A DNA stretch of 64,000 nucleotides from Sulfurisphaera tokodaii str. 7 (GTDB lineage: Archaea > Thermoproteota > Thermoprotei_A > Sulfolobales > Sulfolobaceae). Positions 14,890 to 25,823 of this stretch are shown here, in pieces. The notes below the pieces were generated by a model. That model saw only the letters and a program-made list of their open reading frames with translations, was not told the DNA's origin and ran no database searches. Position numbers and translations under genes: made by a program. Where the stretch lies: the NCBI RefSeq assembly GCF_000011205.1, contig NC_003106.2, positions 186,001 through 250,000 on the forward strand, read 5' to 3'. Every line of letters starts with the position of its first letter. Position 1 is the stretch's first letter.

Positions 14890-15440
14890 ACTGTTCCTCT
14901 TGTTTTATTTATTTTAAAAAATAGTAGTGATAGTAATATTCCAGTTAGAATTCCTCCAGTATGAGCCCAGATATCGACGTCAAAAAATGGTAAAGTATCA
15001 CTCAAGATAAATACCGAAACAAGAAGAATTATAGAGATTTGATTTAATTGTTTATCTTTAAGATAATCAGTAACAGTATAGTAAGCAAACAAACCGAAAA
15101 TTCCTCCTGAAGCACCAGCTGATGCAACAAATGGAGGATAAAGATAAAGTGAGAGAATATTTCCTACTATTCCAGCGATAAGGAAAATTATATATTCTAA
15201 CTTTCCCGCCTCTCCTTTATAAAGCCAGTAAATAAAATACATAGCAATAGTATTAAATGCCCAATCGAAAAAGTTAGGTGTTACGAAAATAGATGTAACT
15301 AGCTGCCAATAAAAACCATGAAGGACTAGATAATTTATTTGTATTACATAATAAATCAATGATGATCTTTCTAAAGATAAAATTTGGCCTATTATATATC
15401 CAATAGTTATTAAAATAGTCAATACCACTGTAGATTTCAT
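14886..15440 (-). CDS. Rhomboid-family intramembrane serine protease
   Basis: 184 residues, six membrane segments. GASGGIFG gives the nucleophile (Ser111), and AHTGG the histidine partner (His159). An N-terminal WQLVTSIFVTPNFFDW corresponds to the L1 loop and an FNTIAMYF segment to TM2. ATG 15440 is chosen because the longer frame would overlap the upstream metalloprotease far more; the present start overlaps its stop by four bases (ATGA). Two intramembrane proteases are thus co-translated, hinting at a shared proteolytic cascade. Confidence 0.85.
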   Translation of the reverse strand: MKSTVVLTILITIGYIIGQILSLERSSLIYYVIQINYLVLHGFYWQLVTSIFVTPNFFDWAFNTIAMYFIYWLYKGEAGKLEYIIFLIAGIVGNILSLYLYPPFVASAGASGGIFGLFAYYTVTDYLKDKQLNQISIILLVSVFILSDTLPFFDVDIWAHTGGILTGILLSLLFFKINKTRGTV

Positions 15441-16069
15441 AATACATAATAAGGTACAAAGGTTAATATAAGTGCAAATATTAATGCAATACCCCATATT
15501 GCTGAATTCCATCTTAGAACTTTTTGTCCGTCTAATGGAGGAAGAGGTATTAAATTGAAGAATGCAACGTAACTATTGAATGTGAATATTTCTGCTAGCA
15601 AGTACAATAGATAAATGTTCGAAATTGGTATAAACAAGAGAGACAAGAGGGATAATATTGCGATAACTAAATTGGTTAATGGACCAGCAAAAGCTGTTTT
15701 ACCTTCAACGTCTTTTGTCATTAAACCAAATCTACAAAATATCCCAGTATAACCAGAAACGAATACTAAAAACCCAAAACCCGTAAGTCCACTTATTAAG
15801 TTTATTAATAACGTAGCGAGAAAACCTTTAAAGCTTAATGTAAATCTTGAAGCACATCCGTAATTCCTTGCAGATTGCCTGTGTGCAATCTCATGGGGAA
15901 TTATTGCAGTTGTAGCAGTTATTATGGGTATTAATACACCTACTATAACTCCGTTTTTTAAATAATGTGGTCCTATAAATGCTACTGCCAAAGATAGAAT
16001 AGCTAAGAGAAAGGATAAGCCCTCATTAAGGTTTCTGAATCTCCATTCTAAGTAATCAATGTAGCTCAA
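15437..16069 (-). CDS. Site-2-type (M50) intramembrane metalloprotease
   Basis: 210 residues, about six membrane segments. PHEIAHRQSA (His59, Glu60, His63) is the zinc HExxH motif and NLIPLPPLDGQKVL near residues 176-189 holds the third ligand in the usual NPDG-like motif. An FAGPLTNLVIA segment matches the conserved GP-N motif. Family members cleave membrane-bound regulators. It lies upstream of, and is coupled to, the rhomboid gene. Confidence 0.85.
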   Translation of the reverse strand: MSYIDYLEWRFRNLNEGLSFLLAILSLAVAFIGPHYLKNGVIVGVLIPIITATTAIIPHEIAHRQSARNYGCASRFTLSFKGFLATLLINLISGLTGFGFLVFVSGYTGIFCRFGLMTKDVEGKTAFAGPLTNLVIAILSLLSLLFIPISNIYLLYLLAEIFTFNSYVAFFNLIPLPPLDGQKVLRWNSAIWGIALIFALILTFVPYYVL

Positions 16070-16088
16070 ATTATCACTACTTGAATTA

Positions 16089-16688
16089 CTAATAAGTAGA
16101 TAAAATTTTTTTCGAAATTGAACTTGTATAATCTACCGTAGTAGAATCAATCTCCCAAATTATACCCCTATCTTTATAATCAGTTACAATGAAATTTTTA
16201 TCTATTATACCCTCAAACTTAACCTTAGAAATTTTCCTGAATGAACTAAATATTTCAAATATAATAAATTTATACAGAAAAGGCATTTGTACTCTTAAAC
16301 AGTTTAAATAATTCACGCTCTTTCGCATAATGTCAAAAATTACTCTATCAAACAGCTCTGGTTTTGAAATTGAAATTTGAATATTACCAGAATAATTTAC
16401 TATTGCAAGAAAATGTTGAGTTGATTTTTCCGCATCAGTAATCCATAATTCAAGAAAAATTCCAGTATTTGGACAAACAAATGAATACGGTTTTCCGCTT
16501 ACATGGATCGTTAACATAGGGTTATTTTCTTTTATATAATCTATTATAAAATCAGAAAATATATTCATGTTTATTCCGTTCTGCTCTAGAATCTCTCTTA
16601 ACTCTTTAGTTAACCCTACTAAGTCACCACTGCTACTTAAGAGCCTACTATCCCCAGCAAAAATATCTACATAAGCTTCGTATCTCAC
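16089..16688 (-). CDS. Hypothetical protein
   Basis: 199 residues, soluble, with no membrane segment. It starts MRYEAYVDIFAGDSRLL and has a strand-rich centre (LTIHVSGKPYSFVCPNTGIF, HFLAIVNYSGNIQISISKPE) and an isoleucine-rich C-terminal half. I do not recognise a family. It lies between the protease pair and a 54-residue protein on the same strand and could belong to their operon. Confidence 0.55.
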   Translation of the reverse strand: MRYEAYVDIFAGDSRLLSSSGDLVGLTKELREILEQNGINMNIFSDFIIDYIKENNPMLTIHVSGKPYSFVCPNTGIFLELWITDAEKSTQHFLAIVNYSGNIQISISKPELFDRVIFDIMRKSVNYLNCLRVQMPFLYKFIIFEIFSSFRKISKVKFEGIIDKNFIVTDYKDRGIIWEIDSTTVDYTSSISKKILSTY

Positions 16689-16699
16689 AAAAATAAATA

Positions 16700-16864
16700 T
16701 TATTTATTTCTCCTTAAATACTTTGTATATATTTCAGCCTCTATATTCATGTTCTTTAGCAGAATTTTTTCTACGTATTCTTTATCTTCATCATTTATTT
16801 CAATATTCTTTATAATCTCCTCTACTTCCTCTAATCTTTTTATTGCTTCTTCTAACTGAGACAT
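16700..16864 (-). CDS. Small charged helical protein
   Basis: 54 residues from ATG 16864: MSQLEEAIKRLEEVEEIIKN, then a NDEDKEYVEK turn and a second helix ending YLRRNK. It looks like a two-helix hairpin or short coiled coil with strong coding-type composition and no stop for its full length. No family is recognised. Confidence 0.5.
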   Translation of the reverse strand: MSQLEEAIKRLEEVEEIIKNIEINDEDKEYVEKILLKNMNIEAEIYTKYLRRNK

Positions 16865-16931
16865 AAGAATAAATCGGAATAAGAGGTAATTAAATAATTT
16901 GCAAAACAGATTTAGTATTACTTTCTCCCAA

Positions 16932-17852
16932 TTAATTTTCGGTTAACTCTCTGTATTTTTTACCGATTTCTATAACTTTCTTAACTACTTCTACTGGATC
17001 CTTACCTAAAACGTAAGTTATAGGCTCTAATCCTTTTCCTCCAAGATGAACTACACAATCAATACCACTATAAAAGGCAGAGTATATCAGGTTAGATATA
17101 CTTTCATCATCATTCTCATCGCTTGGTCCAACGTAAACTATCCTAAAATTTAGAAAATGTAATGCCTCATCAATCTTTTTATCATATTTTATGTTCATAA
17201 TTGATCTTATACTGGGATCTTTCTGCATAATCTTAAGAAGTATTGTAGCAAGATGTTTACTAGAGCCCCAAGATGGATTTGAAGCTGGAGTTGGTATTCC
17301 CTTAACTTTTGTAATTCTGCCTTCAACTGCTAATACATCATTTATTCCTTTTGGATTCTTTCTTGCAAAAGCTAAGTTACTTAAAACCTCTGGTATTAAT
17401 GGAGTCACAAACTCATTTTGTAACATGCTTAAAGCTATTTCCATTCTTTCTTCCTCATTTTGCCTATAAATATATCTGCAAATATCACAATCCTGAGGAA
17501 TATACTTATCATTTTCTTTATGAAATTTGCAAAATTTTAATTCTGATAAATATCTTAATCCTATATCAGTTATATAATACATTGCACTCTTAGTATCATT
17601 TTTATTCAATATATTTACTAAATCTTGTGTTATATCTTCTATTTCTTCATCTTTTAATCCTAATTCTCTTAATTTTTCGTATTGGAAATTCTCATCTTCA
17701 TCTAAGTATTGCTTTACTGCTGGCTGAGTAACACCTAATAAAATTGCTATTCTATTTTGGCTCATACCAAGTTCTCTAAGTTTTTTAGCTATCAATACTT
17801 TAATTGTTGGTAGGAGATTATCCGTAATGAGCTCTAATGGAGTTTTTACCAC
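16932..17852 (-). CDS. ThiR-like regulator (HTH plus ThiN domain)
   Basis: About 306 residues. The N-terminal HTH ([40 protein letters not shown]) is joined by a cysteine-bearing linker (CKFHKENDKYIPQDCDIC) to a C-terminal ThiN domain (AFARKNPKGINDVLAVEGRI, GSSKHLATILLKIMQKDPSI). ThiN condenses thiamine phosphate in ThiDN; fused to an HTH it forms ThiR, a thiamine-phosphate-responsive repressor. GTG 17852 fits the usual N-terminus of the family; the longer start at 17897 is rejected. Its first codons overlap the divergent NurA-like gene by 26 bases. Confidence 0.8.
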   Translation of the reverse strand: MVKTPLELITDNLLPTIKVLIAKKLRELGMSQNRIAILLGVTQPAVKQYLDEDENFQYEKLRELGLKDEEIEDITQDLVNILNKNDTKSAMYYITDIGLRYLSELKFCKFHKENDKYIPQDCDICRYIYRQNEEERMEIALSMLQNEFVTPLIPEVLSNLAFARKNPKGINDVLAVEGRITKVKGIPTPASNPSWGSSKHLATILLKIMQKDPSIRSIMNIKYDKKIDEALHFLNFRIVYVGPSDENDDESISNLIYSAFYSGIDCVVHLGGKGLEPITYVLGKDPVEVVKKVIEIGKKYRELTEN

Positions 17853-18525
17853 AATTATTAATTTGATTAAGGGTAAATATGGTGAATGGAATTTCACATT
17901 TACTGCAATAGATGGGAGTTTTCATGAAGTACAGTACATCAGTGGAAACTTAGCCTATGTTGTAGTTGGTAAAGTTGAAGGAGAAGTTAAACAAAATAAA
18001 ATCTTAACGTTAAAAATTGACTATGATGAGAAAATTTGTGAAAATTGTAAAGCAGAGGATGAAATGAGGGAAATGGAATACGAAAAAGCTAGGAATGCTT
18101 CCTCAGACATAATATTTCTAGATAGGAAAATTAGTATGGATGATTTCAATGAAGATAACGTAATAGCGATAGTTAAAGATCCTTCAGAAAGAATTAGTAT
18201 AAATGGAGAGACTCCTTGGCTATTACCAATTTATGAAAAGGGAAAAATAAGGGGGGCGTACTTTAAACTTTTCCCATTTAGTTGGGTATTTCTAGTAGAG
18301 ACAACATTAAACATGAATTGGAGTGAGATTCTGCATATTCTTTACTTTTTGGGTAGTGAACCAATTCCAGAGGCTCTTGGATATAATTATCCACTATTTC
18401 TAGCTGATAAGGTAGCTAAATTTTATAGAGATAAAATGACTAAAACATTAGACTTATTTGTATCAAAATTTCCTCAAAGATATAGGCAATTTAGAAGCTT
18501 AATAGAAAAAAATAGGAGGAAGTAA
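17827..18525 (+). CDS. NurA-like nuclease-domain protein
   Basis: 232 residues. [20 protein letters not shown] carries the DGS motif that supplies a catalytic aspartate in NurA, and [13 protein letters not shown]-like C-terminal residues with [20 protein letters not shown] resemble the second active-site region. It directly precedes a HerA-like ATPase (1-base gap), the classic NurA-HerA pairing. It is not beside mre11-rad50, so it is a second, divergent pair. [11 protein letters not shown] segment is unusual. It overlaps the divergent ThiR start. Nuclease activity is inferred. Confidence 0.65.
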   Translation: MSSNGVFTTIINLIKGKYGEWNFTFTAIDGSFHEVQYISGNLAYVVVGKVEGEVKQNKILTLKIDYDEKICENCKAEDEMREMEYEKARNASSDIIFLDRKISMDDFNEDNVIAIVKDPSERISINGETPWLLPIYEKGKIRGAYFKLFPFSWVFLVETTLNMNWSEILHILYFLGSEPIPEALGYNYPLFLADKVAKFYRDKMTKTLDLFVSKFPQRYRQFRSLIEKNRRK

Positions 18526-18526
18526 A

Positions 18527-20260
18527 ATGTCCTTGTTTATTGATACTGAAGGTAGACTAAGGGAAATAAAAGTATTTACTAGGCCTACAGCTGATGGTAG
18601 AGGTTCAATATCTTTCAGAACTTTTATAATTGAATTCCCTTTTAACAGAAATATTGAGATAGATACTGGTAAATTACTAGCTGTAGAAACTATTAAAGAA
18701 AATAAATATTTAGTGCTAGAAGTAGTAGATTATCTCCCCTTACACTATGCAATGATCAATCTTGACGGTACAATACCAAAAGAATTACGAGATGAAATAA
18801 TGAGAAGAGTTGAGGAGAGTTGGAATTCTAACGAATCTTGGATAGAAACTTATGCATCTCCAGTAGGATACATAATGGAAATTAATGACAACAATATAAA
18901 ATTTACAAAGGGATATATACCGCCACTTTTAGGTTCAAAGATAAAGTTATTTACGCCAAAAGCTTATGAGAAATTCATTTTTTATGAAGATGGAGAAAAC
19001 ATAGGAAAAGTTGTTAACGAGAACATAGATCTAAAGATAAGCTTAAGGAAAGCCATAAAGTATCACATAGGAGTATTTGCATATACTGGTTCTGGAAAAT
19101 CTAATTTAACTGCTTTATTAGTTAGAAAAGCCTTAGAGTCAATACAAGAATTAAAAGTAATAATAATAGATGTTTCAATGGAATACGCTGTACTTCTTCT
19201 TGATCAATTAGTGAAACTTAACTCCAGATTAATAACTCTGGATAGATTACCAAATAACGAGATTGATGCCGGGAGAAGATTAATTAGAACACATGTTATA
19301 CCAGAAGAACTTTCTGATTTTAAAGAAGAAATTAGGAAAGCTTTTGAAGCTCTCTATACACAAAACAAATTAAGAAAACTTTACATTCCTCCGCAAGGTA
19401 TAACGTATCTAACCTACGGATATTTAATAGAAATGGTTAGATCTCAAGTTGAAGATAAATATGTAGCTACAGCACAAAAACCATTCTTCCTCATGTTACT
19501 TCAACAAATAGACAAATTAATGAGAGAGAAAAAAATGACCAAGGATGATATAGTTGATGATAGTATAAATGAGATCCTAAATGAAGTAGAACTTAAGGCT
19601 AGAGAAGCTAACTTAAGAGAGAATTCTGCCATATTTTCCTTTATTTCTGCGATAAAGAGTTATATAAATCAAGAACCAGTCACAAGTGAGGAATACGATA
19701 TAGAGACATTAGCGATAGAAGCTCTTGATAATTCATCAGAATCAGCTAGGTTATTTATAGTTGAGTCGCCAAATATGGATGATGCCAGAATGATAGTCTC
19801 ACTACTTATAGAACAGATATTCATGAGGAGAAAAAGATCCTATTCGTCATCTCCTACAATTTTGTTTGTTCTTGATGAAGCCCAGGAGTTTATACCATTC
19901 GATACAAAACAAAAGGATAATAGTGAAGCATCTTCACTAGCAGTCGAGAAACTGCTTAGACATGGAAGAAAGTATTACCTTCATGGTTTAATCAGTACGC
20001 AGAGATTAGCATATCTGAACACGAATGTATTACAGCAGATTCATACTTACTTTGTAAGTACATTACCAAGACCATATGATAGACAGCTAATTGCGGAAAC
20101 GTTTGGAGTATCAGACTCCTTAGTTGAAAAAACTTTAGAATTCGATGTAGGACAATGGATGATAGTGAGTTTTAAGGCTGCGCTCAAAGAAGATATACCA
20201 GTTATATTTAAAGCTGAAAATAACATAGATAAGCTTAAAGAATGGCTGAAAAAGAAATAA
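18527..20260 (+). CDS. HerA-like FtsK/HerA-clan ATPase
   Basis: 577 residues. An N-terminal beta region (about 1-150) resembles the HAS-barrel seen in HerA; Walker [16 protein letters not shown] lies near 185-199; Walker [12 protein letters not shown] near 444-454; a STQRLAYL sensor and a C-terminal arginine-rich segment follow. HerA hexamers translocate DNA and drive NurA resection. The length and the internal helical insertion differ from canonical HerA (about 500 residues). A GGAGGAAG ribosome site precedes ATG 18527. The third gene of the unit is a PCMT. Confidence 0.8.
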   Translation: MSLFIDTEGRLREIKVFTRPTADGRGSISFRTFIIEFPFNRNIEIDTGKLLAVETIKENKYLVLEVVDYLPLHYAMINLDGTIPKELRDEIMRRVEESWNSNESWIETYASPVGYIMEINDNNIKFTKGYIPPLLGSKIKLFTPKAYEKFIFYEDGENIGKVVNENIDLKISLRKAIKYHIGVFAYTGSGKSNLTALLVRKALESIQELKVIIIDVSMEYAVLLLDQLVKLNSRLITLDRLPNNEIDAGRRLIRTHVIPEELSDFKEEIRKAFEALYTQNKLRKLYIPPQGITYLTYGYLIEMVRSQVEDKYVATAQKPFFLMLLQQIDKLMREKKMTKDDIVDDSINEILNEVELKAREANLRENSAIFSFISAIKSYINQEPVTSEEYDIETLAIEALDNSSESARLFIVESPNMDDARMIVSLLIEQIFMRRKRSYSSSPTILFVLDEAQEFIPFDTKQKDNSEASSLAVEKLLRHGRKYYLHGLISTQRLAYLNTNVLQQIHTYFVSTLPRPYDRQLIAETFGVSDSLVEKTLEFDVGQWMIVSFKAALKEDIPVIFKAENNIDKLKEWLKKK

Positions 20261-20877
20261 TTAATTATATAAGGACTCTAATAACAAGCGAAGAGCTAAT
20301 AAGGGCATTTACGAAAGTAGATAGAAGGAAATTTCTTCCAGATAAATTAAAAGATAGAGCATATTCAATTAAACATATAGATGAACCATTGCAAATAACT
20401 AAAAACTATACAACTACTGCCTTAAGCCTTGGATTGAAAATGCTTGATTTACTTGAGCTAAAAAAGGAAGATAAGGTGTTAGAAATAGGCACTGGAATTG
20501 GTTATTATACAGCATTAATTGCTGAGATTGTTGGAGGAAAAAATGTTTATACAGTCGAGTATGATGAAGAGATGTTTAACATAGCAAAACAAAATCTCAA
20601 GGAATACAATGTTAACCTTATTTTTGGAGATGGAAGTATTGGTTATGAAGAAGCAAAACCGTATGATAAAGCTATAATTTGGGCTGCATCGCCAACATTT
20701 CCTTGTCTAATTTACAATCAAATTAAAGATCAAGGAATAATTATAGTTCCAATAACAGATAAAAAGGATAGACAAGGATTATACAAAATCGTGAAAGTAA
20801 AATCACCAACAATGATTAGATATTTTGATGTTATCTTTTCTCCATTAAGAGGTATTTGTGGTTATTGGTTAAATTAA
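20242..20877 (+). CDS. pcm: Protein-L-isoaspartate O-methyltransferase family protein
   Basis: 211 residues. [15 protein letters not shown] and the [23 protein letters not shown]-binding motif are typical, as is [10 protein letters not shown] for motif II and a [18 protein letters not shown] post-motif region. The enzyme starts repair of isoaspartyl residues in aged proteins. It overlaps the HerA-like gene by 19 bases. The usual motif before the SAM loop (a THxxA-like histidine) appears as KNYTTTALS, so activity should be confirmed. Confidence 0.8.
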   Translation: MAEKEIINYIRTLITSEELIRAFTKVDRRKFLPDKLKDRAYSIKHIDEPLQITKNYTTTALSLGLKMLDLLELKKEDKVLEIGTGIGYYTALIAEIVGGKNVYTVEYDEEMFNIAKQNLKEYNVNLIFGDGSIGYEEAKPYDKAIIWAASPTFPCLIYNQIKDQGIIIVPITDKKDRQGLYKIVKVKSPTMIRYFDVIFSPLRGICGYWLN

Positions 20878-21157
20878 AAAGAATATTTGCTTAAGACTGT
20901 AACAACTTTACGTAACTTTTAATTCCTTTTAATCATTTCTCAATATGATTTTTATTATGATCATGTTTATATAAGTGTCCATGGCGGAATTAAAAGTGAG
21001 TAAAAATAAGGATAAGTTACATTATGGGTAAACGCTCTCTTAAAGTAACCTGATAACAAGCATGAAGAAGCCAAATTTTCCTATATCCCTCGGCCCTAAA
21101 AGATGAAACTTAAATTTAAAATTCTTTGTTTATATTCATATTGATGAGTTATAAGAG

Positions 21158-21946
21158 CTAAAATACACCGAGAACTTTGAAAAGCTCACTAATTGATGTA
21201 GCTACAAACACACTGCCTAAAAACATGTAAATATGAGCTGGATGCATCTTATTTGCTATCTTTGCAAAATAATAACCCGATATCAAAGCAGTTATACCAA
21301 TTATTATCCCAGCTATTATATCGATTCTTCCAGCACTTATATATGCTGTAGTTCCGCTAATTGCTGAAAATAGCATAGCTAAAGTGGCTGTACCAATCAT
21401 TCTTTTGATATCAATTGAAAATAAAAGCATCATAACAGCAATAAACATTATACCGCCACTTGCCCCTAAAGTTCCAGTTACAATGCCTATAATCATCGCT
21501 AAAAATATAGCTATTAAGGACTTCGTCTTCCCGATCTCAATCCTCTTTATATTAAGCTTCGGATTTCTAGATCTTTTAAATGACATATATGCCATGTATG
21601 ACGTGAATATTGTAAATGATGCTTCTAAACCCTTTTCTGGTACTGCAAATGCTATTCGCGAACCTAATTGTGCACCTACTACTGCGCCTAAACCTAAGAG
21701 TAAAGAAACTCTATAATCAACATTTCCGTTTTTAAAGTAGACAAAGATAACTGAAAGTGTAGTGATCACGTCTACAAGTAGACTCGAACCAATTGAGTCA
21801 TAATAAGAAAGACCTAAGTAAGAGAGAGCTGGAACTACTATAAGAACGCCACTAGACCCAGTAATCCCAGTTAGAATTCCTACAGAAATTCCAATAAGAA
21901 TAAGGAAATAAATTGGGATCATAAGTAACCACGAGATAAAAAACAT
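21158..21946 (-). CDS. TauE/SafE-family anion permease
   Basis: 262 residues with about seven membrane segments. The two GGxxxG-type halves LTGITGSSGVLIVVPALSYL and VTGTLGASGGIMFIAVMMLL are the paired family repeats. Members export sulfite, sulfonates or related organosulfur compounds, plausible in a sulfur-oxidising organism, but the substrate is not shown. The 280 bases on its 3' side (20878-21157) hold no gene I can support. Confidence 0.8.
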   Translation of the reverse strand: MFFISWLLMIPIYFLILIGISVGILTGITGSSGVLIVVPALSYLGLSYYDSIGSSLLVDVITTLSVIFVYFKNGNVDYRVSLLLGLGAVVGAQLGSRIAFAVPEKGLEASFTIFTSYMAYMSFKRSRNPKLNIKRIEIGKTKSLIAIFLAMIIGIVTGTLGASGGIMFIAVMMLLFSIDIKRMIGTATLAMLFSAISGTTAYISAGRIDIIAGIIIGITALISGYYFAKIANKMHPAHIYMFLGSVFVATSISELFKVLGVF

Positions 21947-22182
21947 TTAAAGAGTTTCTAATATAGATTAAGTTATTACTCTTCCTTCTGTTTTAAGACT
22001 TATAGATCTTAAAATGAAAATTTCTCTGTAAGTAACATTTTCACCATTGATTAACGTTACATTCAGTAAACACTCGAAATCTTATAAAAGCCTCCATTAA
22101 AACAGAGAAAATTTAAAAATATTGGAAAATGCTCTTTATTTAAAGTAAAACAAAGATATGTATTTATTTCAAAAATAATACG

Positions 22183-22282
<100 letters not shown>

Positions 22283-22560
22283 CAAAAATGAAGTATTGTA
22301 AGAAATATTTAAAGTTAGCTTAAGGCGAAAACATTTACAGAATCTATTTTTGTTATCACTTAAACGACTGTTTAAAAATGTTTACTAAGGTTAAGTTTAG
22401 ATCTCACTATAAGATTAACATCAAATATATTATGATATTTACAGCTCTAATACTAAATTTAAAAATAGTATTCGTTTTAAGACAGTTTAATCTACAATAG
22501 ATAAAATAACCTATATTATTAATCATAGTTATTCTATGTTAAGATTTAAAGTGAAACGCT

Positions 22561-23445
22561 TTATGATATGTTTCTCAGTTTTAAATTATAAAATAACCCG
22601 TAAGGAAACGATATAGCTAATGCTAAACCCGGTATTAAATTCAGTAGATATTTTTTAAATCCTCCATAATAGTAAACACCATAACCTATCAAAGGTATAT
22701 AAAGAACGGAGATTGATGGAAAAAATGCAGACAAAATAGCTAGTATATAGTAACTGCCATAATATGTATAACCAGTCAAAAACGTAATATCTGTTAGTCC
22801 ATCAAATAACAACATTAAATCATATTTACTTCTCCATAAATTTCTTCTTGCTTCCTTTATCGAAGATTTAAAATCAGTTCTAGCGTGAACTTTATTTAAA
22901 TGTAAACATCTTCCATTAGCAGGTTCTACTCTATATCCTAATTTTTTTAGTTTTGCATAAAGCCAAACGTCTTCATCTCTTTCATATTTTTCGTCGAATC
23001 CTCCTATCATTTTTATATATTCAGTATTAATTCCAGCACATCCCAGATTAGGATTATGCTCTCCTTTATTGATAGGCTTTTCAATTTCTTCGCTTGAGTA
23101 TGCATAATGCATCCATGTAAATGCAACTCCTTCTAATAGTTTTTCCTCAATCTTCTTACTAAAATTACTAGGTAAAACTACGTCACTATCAAGAAATATT
23201 ACATGTTTTTCAGATGTTAATTCTAGCATTTTATTTCTTAATTTAGCCATGTTAACTTTTTTCATTCTTTTATCCTTAACATAAGTAATTTCAGAGCGAA
23301 GTGATAAGAAATATTCCTCTATATCTTTTCTCTCACTGTTATCATAAATTACAACTCTATTAACTTTTTGAGATAAAGCAGAGCTTACAGATTGTTTTAC
23401 CCATTCTAGTTTATCACTAGGACCGACTGGTATAATAATTTCCAT
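22561..23445 (-). CDS. Family 2 glycosyltransferase with membrane tail
   Basis: About 294 residues. [20 protein letters not shown] opens the GT-A fold, [11 protein letters not shown] holds the DxD metal motif, and [20 protein letters not shown] is the acceptor-site ED motif. Two hydrophobic segments near the C-terminus ([39 protein letters not shown]) anchor it in the membrane. ATG 23445 is used because the longer start at 23493 would overlap the divergent gene. It likely acts on a lipid-linked glycan or S-layer N-glycan. Confidence 0.8.
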   Translation of the reverse strand: MEIIIPVGPSDKLEWVKQSVSSALSQKVNRVVIYDNSERKDIEEYFLSLRSEITYVKDKRMKKVNMAKLRNKMLELTSEKHVIFLDSDVVLPSNFSKKIEEKLLEGVAFTWMHYAYSSEEIEKPINKGEHNPNLGCAGINTEYIKMIGGFDEKYERDEDVWLYAKLKKLGYRVEPANGRCLHLNKVHARTDFKSSIKEARRNLWRSKYDLMLLFDGLTDITFLTGYTYYGSYYILAILSAFFPSISVLYIPLIGYGVYYYGGFKKYLLNLIPGLALAISFPYGLFYNLKLRNIS

Positions 23446-23462
23446 TAAGTAATTGAATATAA

Positions 23463-24530
23463 ATGGAAGAAATAAAGGTAGCCGTAATTGCACATGGTCT
23501 GGGAATGAGTAGAGGTTACAGTGGTGAGGGTTATGTTTATAAAAACATCTTTGAATTACTAAAGGAAAAAAATATAAATTTTGTAGCAGTAAGCTTTTCT
23601 AAACCGTATGACACTTCACTAAATTCTATTTACTCTTTGCCTTTTCATTTACCGAAGTTTGATAAATACCAAAGGCTTCTTGTTTATTTTACTGCTAAGA
23701 AAGTAAAACCTAAGTTGTTTTTTAATGCTTCTGGTATTTTGATTCCATTGTCTAATATTGCCCCTCACATTATTTACGCAGGAGCACCGGCTATATCCTC
23801 TGTACCTAGTAAATATACAAGATCACTTTTTTGGAGACTTTATCTTTTACCTTTTAGGATAATTATCAGTAGAATAAAGGATGAAGCTAAGAAAGCCACA
23901 ATAATTGCCAACTCTCTTTACTCTGCTAGAGCAATAGCTAAAGTCTTTGAAATACCTCAGCCTCAAGTAATTTATCCTCCTGTCGATGTTGAGTTTTACT
24001 CAAAAGCTTTTGAAAATGAGGATAGGGAAAGTGTGTTTGTTACTATTGCTAGGTTTGAAAAAGGAAAAATGATAGAGAATGCAATAAAATTTTCGCATCT
24101 TAGCGGAATTAAGGGAATCGTAATTGGCTCTTTGAATGATAAAAGGTATTATAAAGAACTTATGAGATTAAGAGATAGACTAAATGCTGATATTAAGTTT
24201 TTACCTAATTTACCAAGAGAAGAGGTTTTAAAAATACTTTCTAAAGCTAAATTATATTTTCACCCAACTATTGGTGAACATTTTGGAATACCCATCATAG
24301 AGGCTATGGCATCTGGTGTTGTTCCCATTGTCCCTAAGGAGAGCGGTGGTAGTGAAATAGTTCCTCAATTCTCTTATGACAACTTAGAGGATGCTGTTAG
24401 GATAGGTAAAGAAATCATTGAAAAATATTCGAATAATTTAAGAAAAGAAATGCATGAAAAAGCTATAATGTTTGATAAAAATAACTTCAAGGAAAAAATT
24501 TACGACGTTATAAGTAAATATTTAATGTAG
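23463..24530 (+). CDS. Family 4 glycosyltransferase
   Basis: 355 residues, GT-B fold. The C-terminal half has the family signature [20 protein letters not shown] with the two glutamates, and [18 protein letters not shown] is the nucleotide-sugar entry region. It resembles Alg11-like enzymes in this signature. Divergent from the GT2 gene with an 17-base spacer and followed by an epimerase, it forms part of a surface-glycan cluster. Confidence 0.85.
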   Translation: MEEIKVAVIAHGLGMSRGYSGEGYVYKNIFELLKEKNINFVAVSFSKPYDTSLNSIYSLPFHLPKFDKYQRLLVYFTAKKVKPKLFFNASGILIPLSNIAPHIIYAGAPAISSVPSKYTRSLFWRLYLLPFRIIISRIKDEAKKATIIANSLYSARAIAKVFEIPQPQVIYPPVDVEFYSKAFENEDRESVFVTIARFEKGKMIENAIKFSHLSGIKGIVIGSLNDKRYYKELMRLRDRLNADIKFLPNLPREEVLKILSKAKLYFHPTIGEHFGIPIIEAMASGVVPIVPKESGGSEIVPQFSYDNLEDAVRIGKEIIEKYSNNLRKEMHEKAIMFDKNNFKEKIYDVISKYLM

Positions 24531-24548
24531 AGTATTTTATTATTTTCC

Positions 24549-25469
24549 ATGGTTTACGTGATAACTGGTGGTGCTGGTTATATAGGTGGGCATTTAACAG
24601 ATTATTTAGTAGAAAGAGGAGAAGATGTCGTTGTAATTGATGATTTTTCTTATGGAAAATATATGAATAATAAAGCTATTTATAAAAAGATAGATTTAAG
24701 ATCTAATGCTGACATAGAAATACCAAAAGATTCAATTCTTTTTCATTTAGCTGCCAATCCAGATGTAAGGACTTCAATGATTCACGTGCAAGAACATTTT
24801 GAAAGGGATGTAAAGGTTACTCTTAATATATTAGAAATAGCGAGAAAATATGATGTTAAAAAATTTATCTTTGCCTCTTCCTCTACTGTATATGGAGAGG
24901 CAAAAGTTATTCCTACACCAGAAGATTCTGAATTAAAGCCAATTTCTAACTATGGTCTTTTTAAATTATTAGGAGAAGAAATGGTAGAATATTATTCTAG
25001 GGTTTATAGTATAAGAGCAGTTTCGGTTCGTTTAGCTAACGTAACTGGAGGTAGAATATCTCATGGAGTAATTTATGATTTCGTAAATAAACTCTTAAAA
25101 GATAGTAATAAGCTAGAAATTTTAGGAAATGGAAAACAGAAAAAAAGTTATATCTATATTACAGATACAATAGAAGGATTAATCTTATTAGCAGAGGAAA
25201 ATACTGGTTCGTATTCAGTATATAATCTTGGTAACGAAGATTGGATTACTGTTGATGAAATTGCTAAGATCGTGGAAGAGGAAATGGGTGTGTCCCCCAA
25301 GCATATATACGTTGATTCTGGAGAAGGAAGAGGATGGGTGGGTGATGTTAGATTTATGTTACTTGACATAAAAAAGATAAAAGAAATTGGTTGGAAGCCT
25401 AAATATACTTCTAGAGACGCTGTTAGACTTGCTGTGAGGGATTTATTAAATGAATTACATAAAAATTAG
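24549..25469 (+). CDS. NAD-dependent nucleotide-sugar epimerase/dehydratase
   Basis: 306 residues, extended [23 protein letters not shown] is the NAD-binding loop, [11 protein letters not shown] the substrate loop, SSSTVYGE the catalytic Ser/Thr segment and YGLFK the Tyr-Lys pair. It most resembles UDP-glucose 4-epimerases of the GalE type and would feed the adjacent glycosyltransferases. It overlaps the small membrane-protein gene by 20 bases. Confidence 0.85.
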   Translation: MVYVITGGAGYIGGHLTDYLVERGEDVVVIDDFSYGKYMNNKAIYKKIDLRSNADIEIPKDSILFHLAANPDVRTSMIHVQEHFERDVKVTLNILEIARKYDVKKFIFASSSTVYGEAKVIPTPEDSELKPISNYGLFKLLGEEMVEYYSRVYSIRAVSVRLANVTGGRISHGVIYDFVNKLLKDSNKLEILGNGKQKKSYIYITDTIEGLILLAEENTGSYSVYNLGNEDWITVDEIAKIVEEEMGVSPKHIYVDSGEGRGWVGDVRFMLLDIKKIKEIGWKPKYTSRDAVRLAVRDLLNELHKN

Positions 25470-25677
25470 GCTGCTAGGCTTAGGTTTGCTTCTTCTCTCT
25501 ATAACTATAATAATATTATCCTTTGAAATATTATTTCTAGGATTACAGATAAAACTCGGTAATTTTAGACTGTCTGATTACTTCATAAAAGTTATTAATT
25601 TTTTAATTATCTTAGGCGTTTTTGGTTATTTAGGGTATGTTGGATATGTTATGCTTAGTACTGGAGAAAGGAGATAA
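25450..25677 (+). CDS. Small two-TM membrane protein
   Basis: 75 residues from ATG 25450. Segments [20 protein letters not shown] and [20 protein letters not shown] are hydrophobic, and the C-terminus is basic. It overlaps the epimerase end and is thus likely co-translated with the glycan genes. No family is recognised. Confidence 0.55.
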   Translation: MNYIKIRLLGLGLLLLSITIIILSFEILFLGLQIKLGNFRLSDYFIKVINFLIILGVFGYLGYVGYVMLSTGERR

Positions 25678-25717
25678 TAGCGTTTAATTTAAATACCAGA
25701 CATTATATTGATTTTTG

Positions 25718-25819
<102 letters not shown>

Positions 25820-25823
25820 CGTA

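Noticed and set aside
17853-17897. Longer start of the ThiR-like protein
   Set aside because: The family N-terminus (xKTPLELI) begins at GTG 17852, and the extension would enlarge the overlap with the divergent gene.
20990-21040. 16-codon ORF after pcm
   Set aside because: Too short, TATA too close to the ATG, no sign of conservation; 20878-21157 is left as non-coding.
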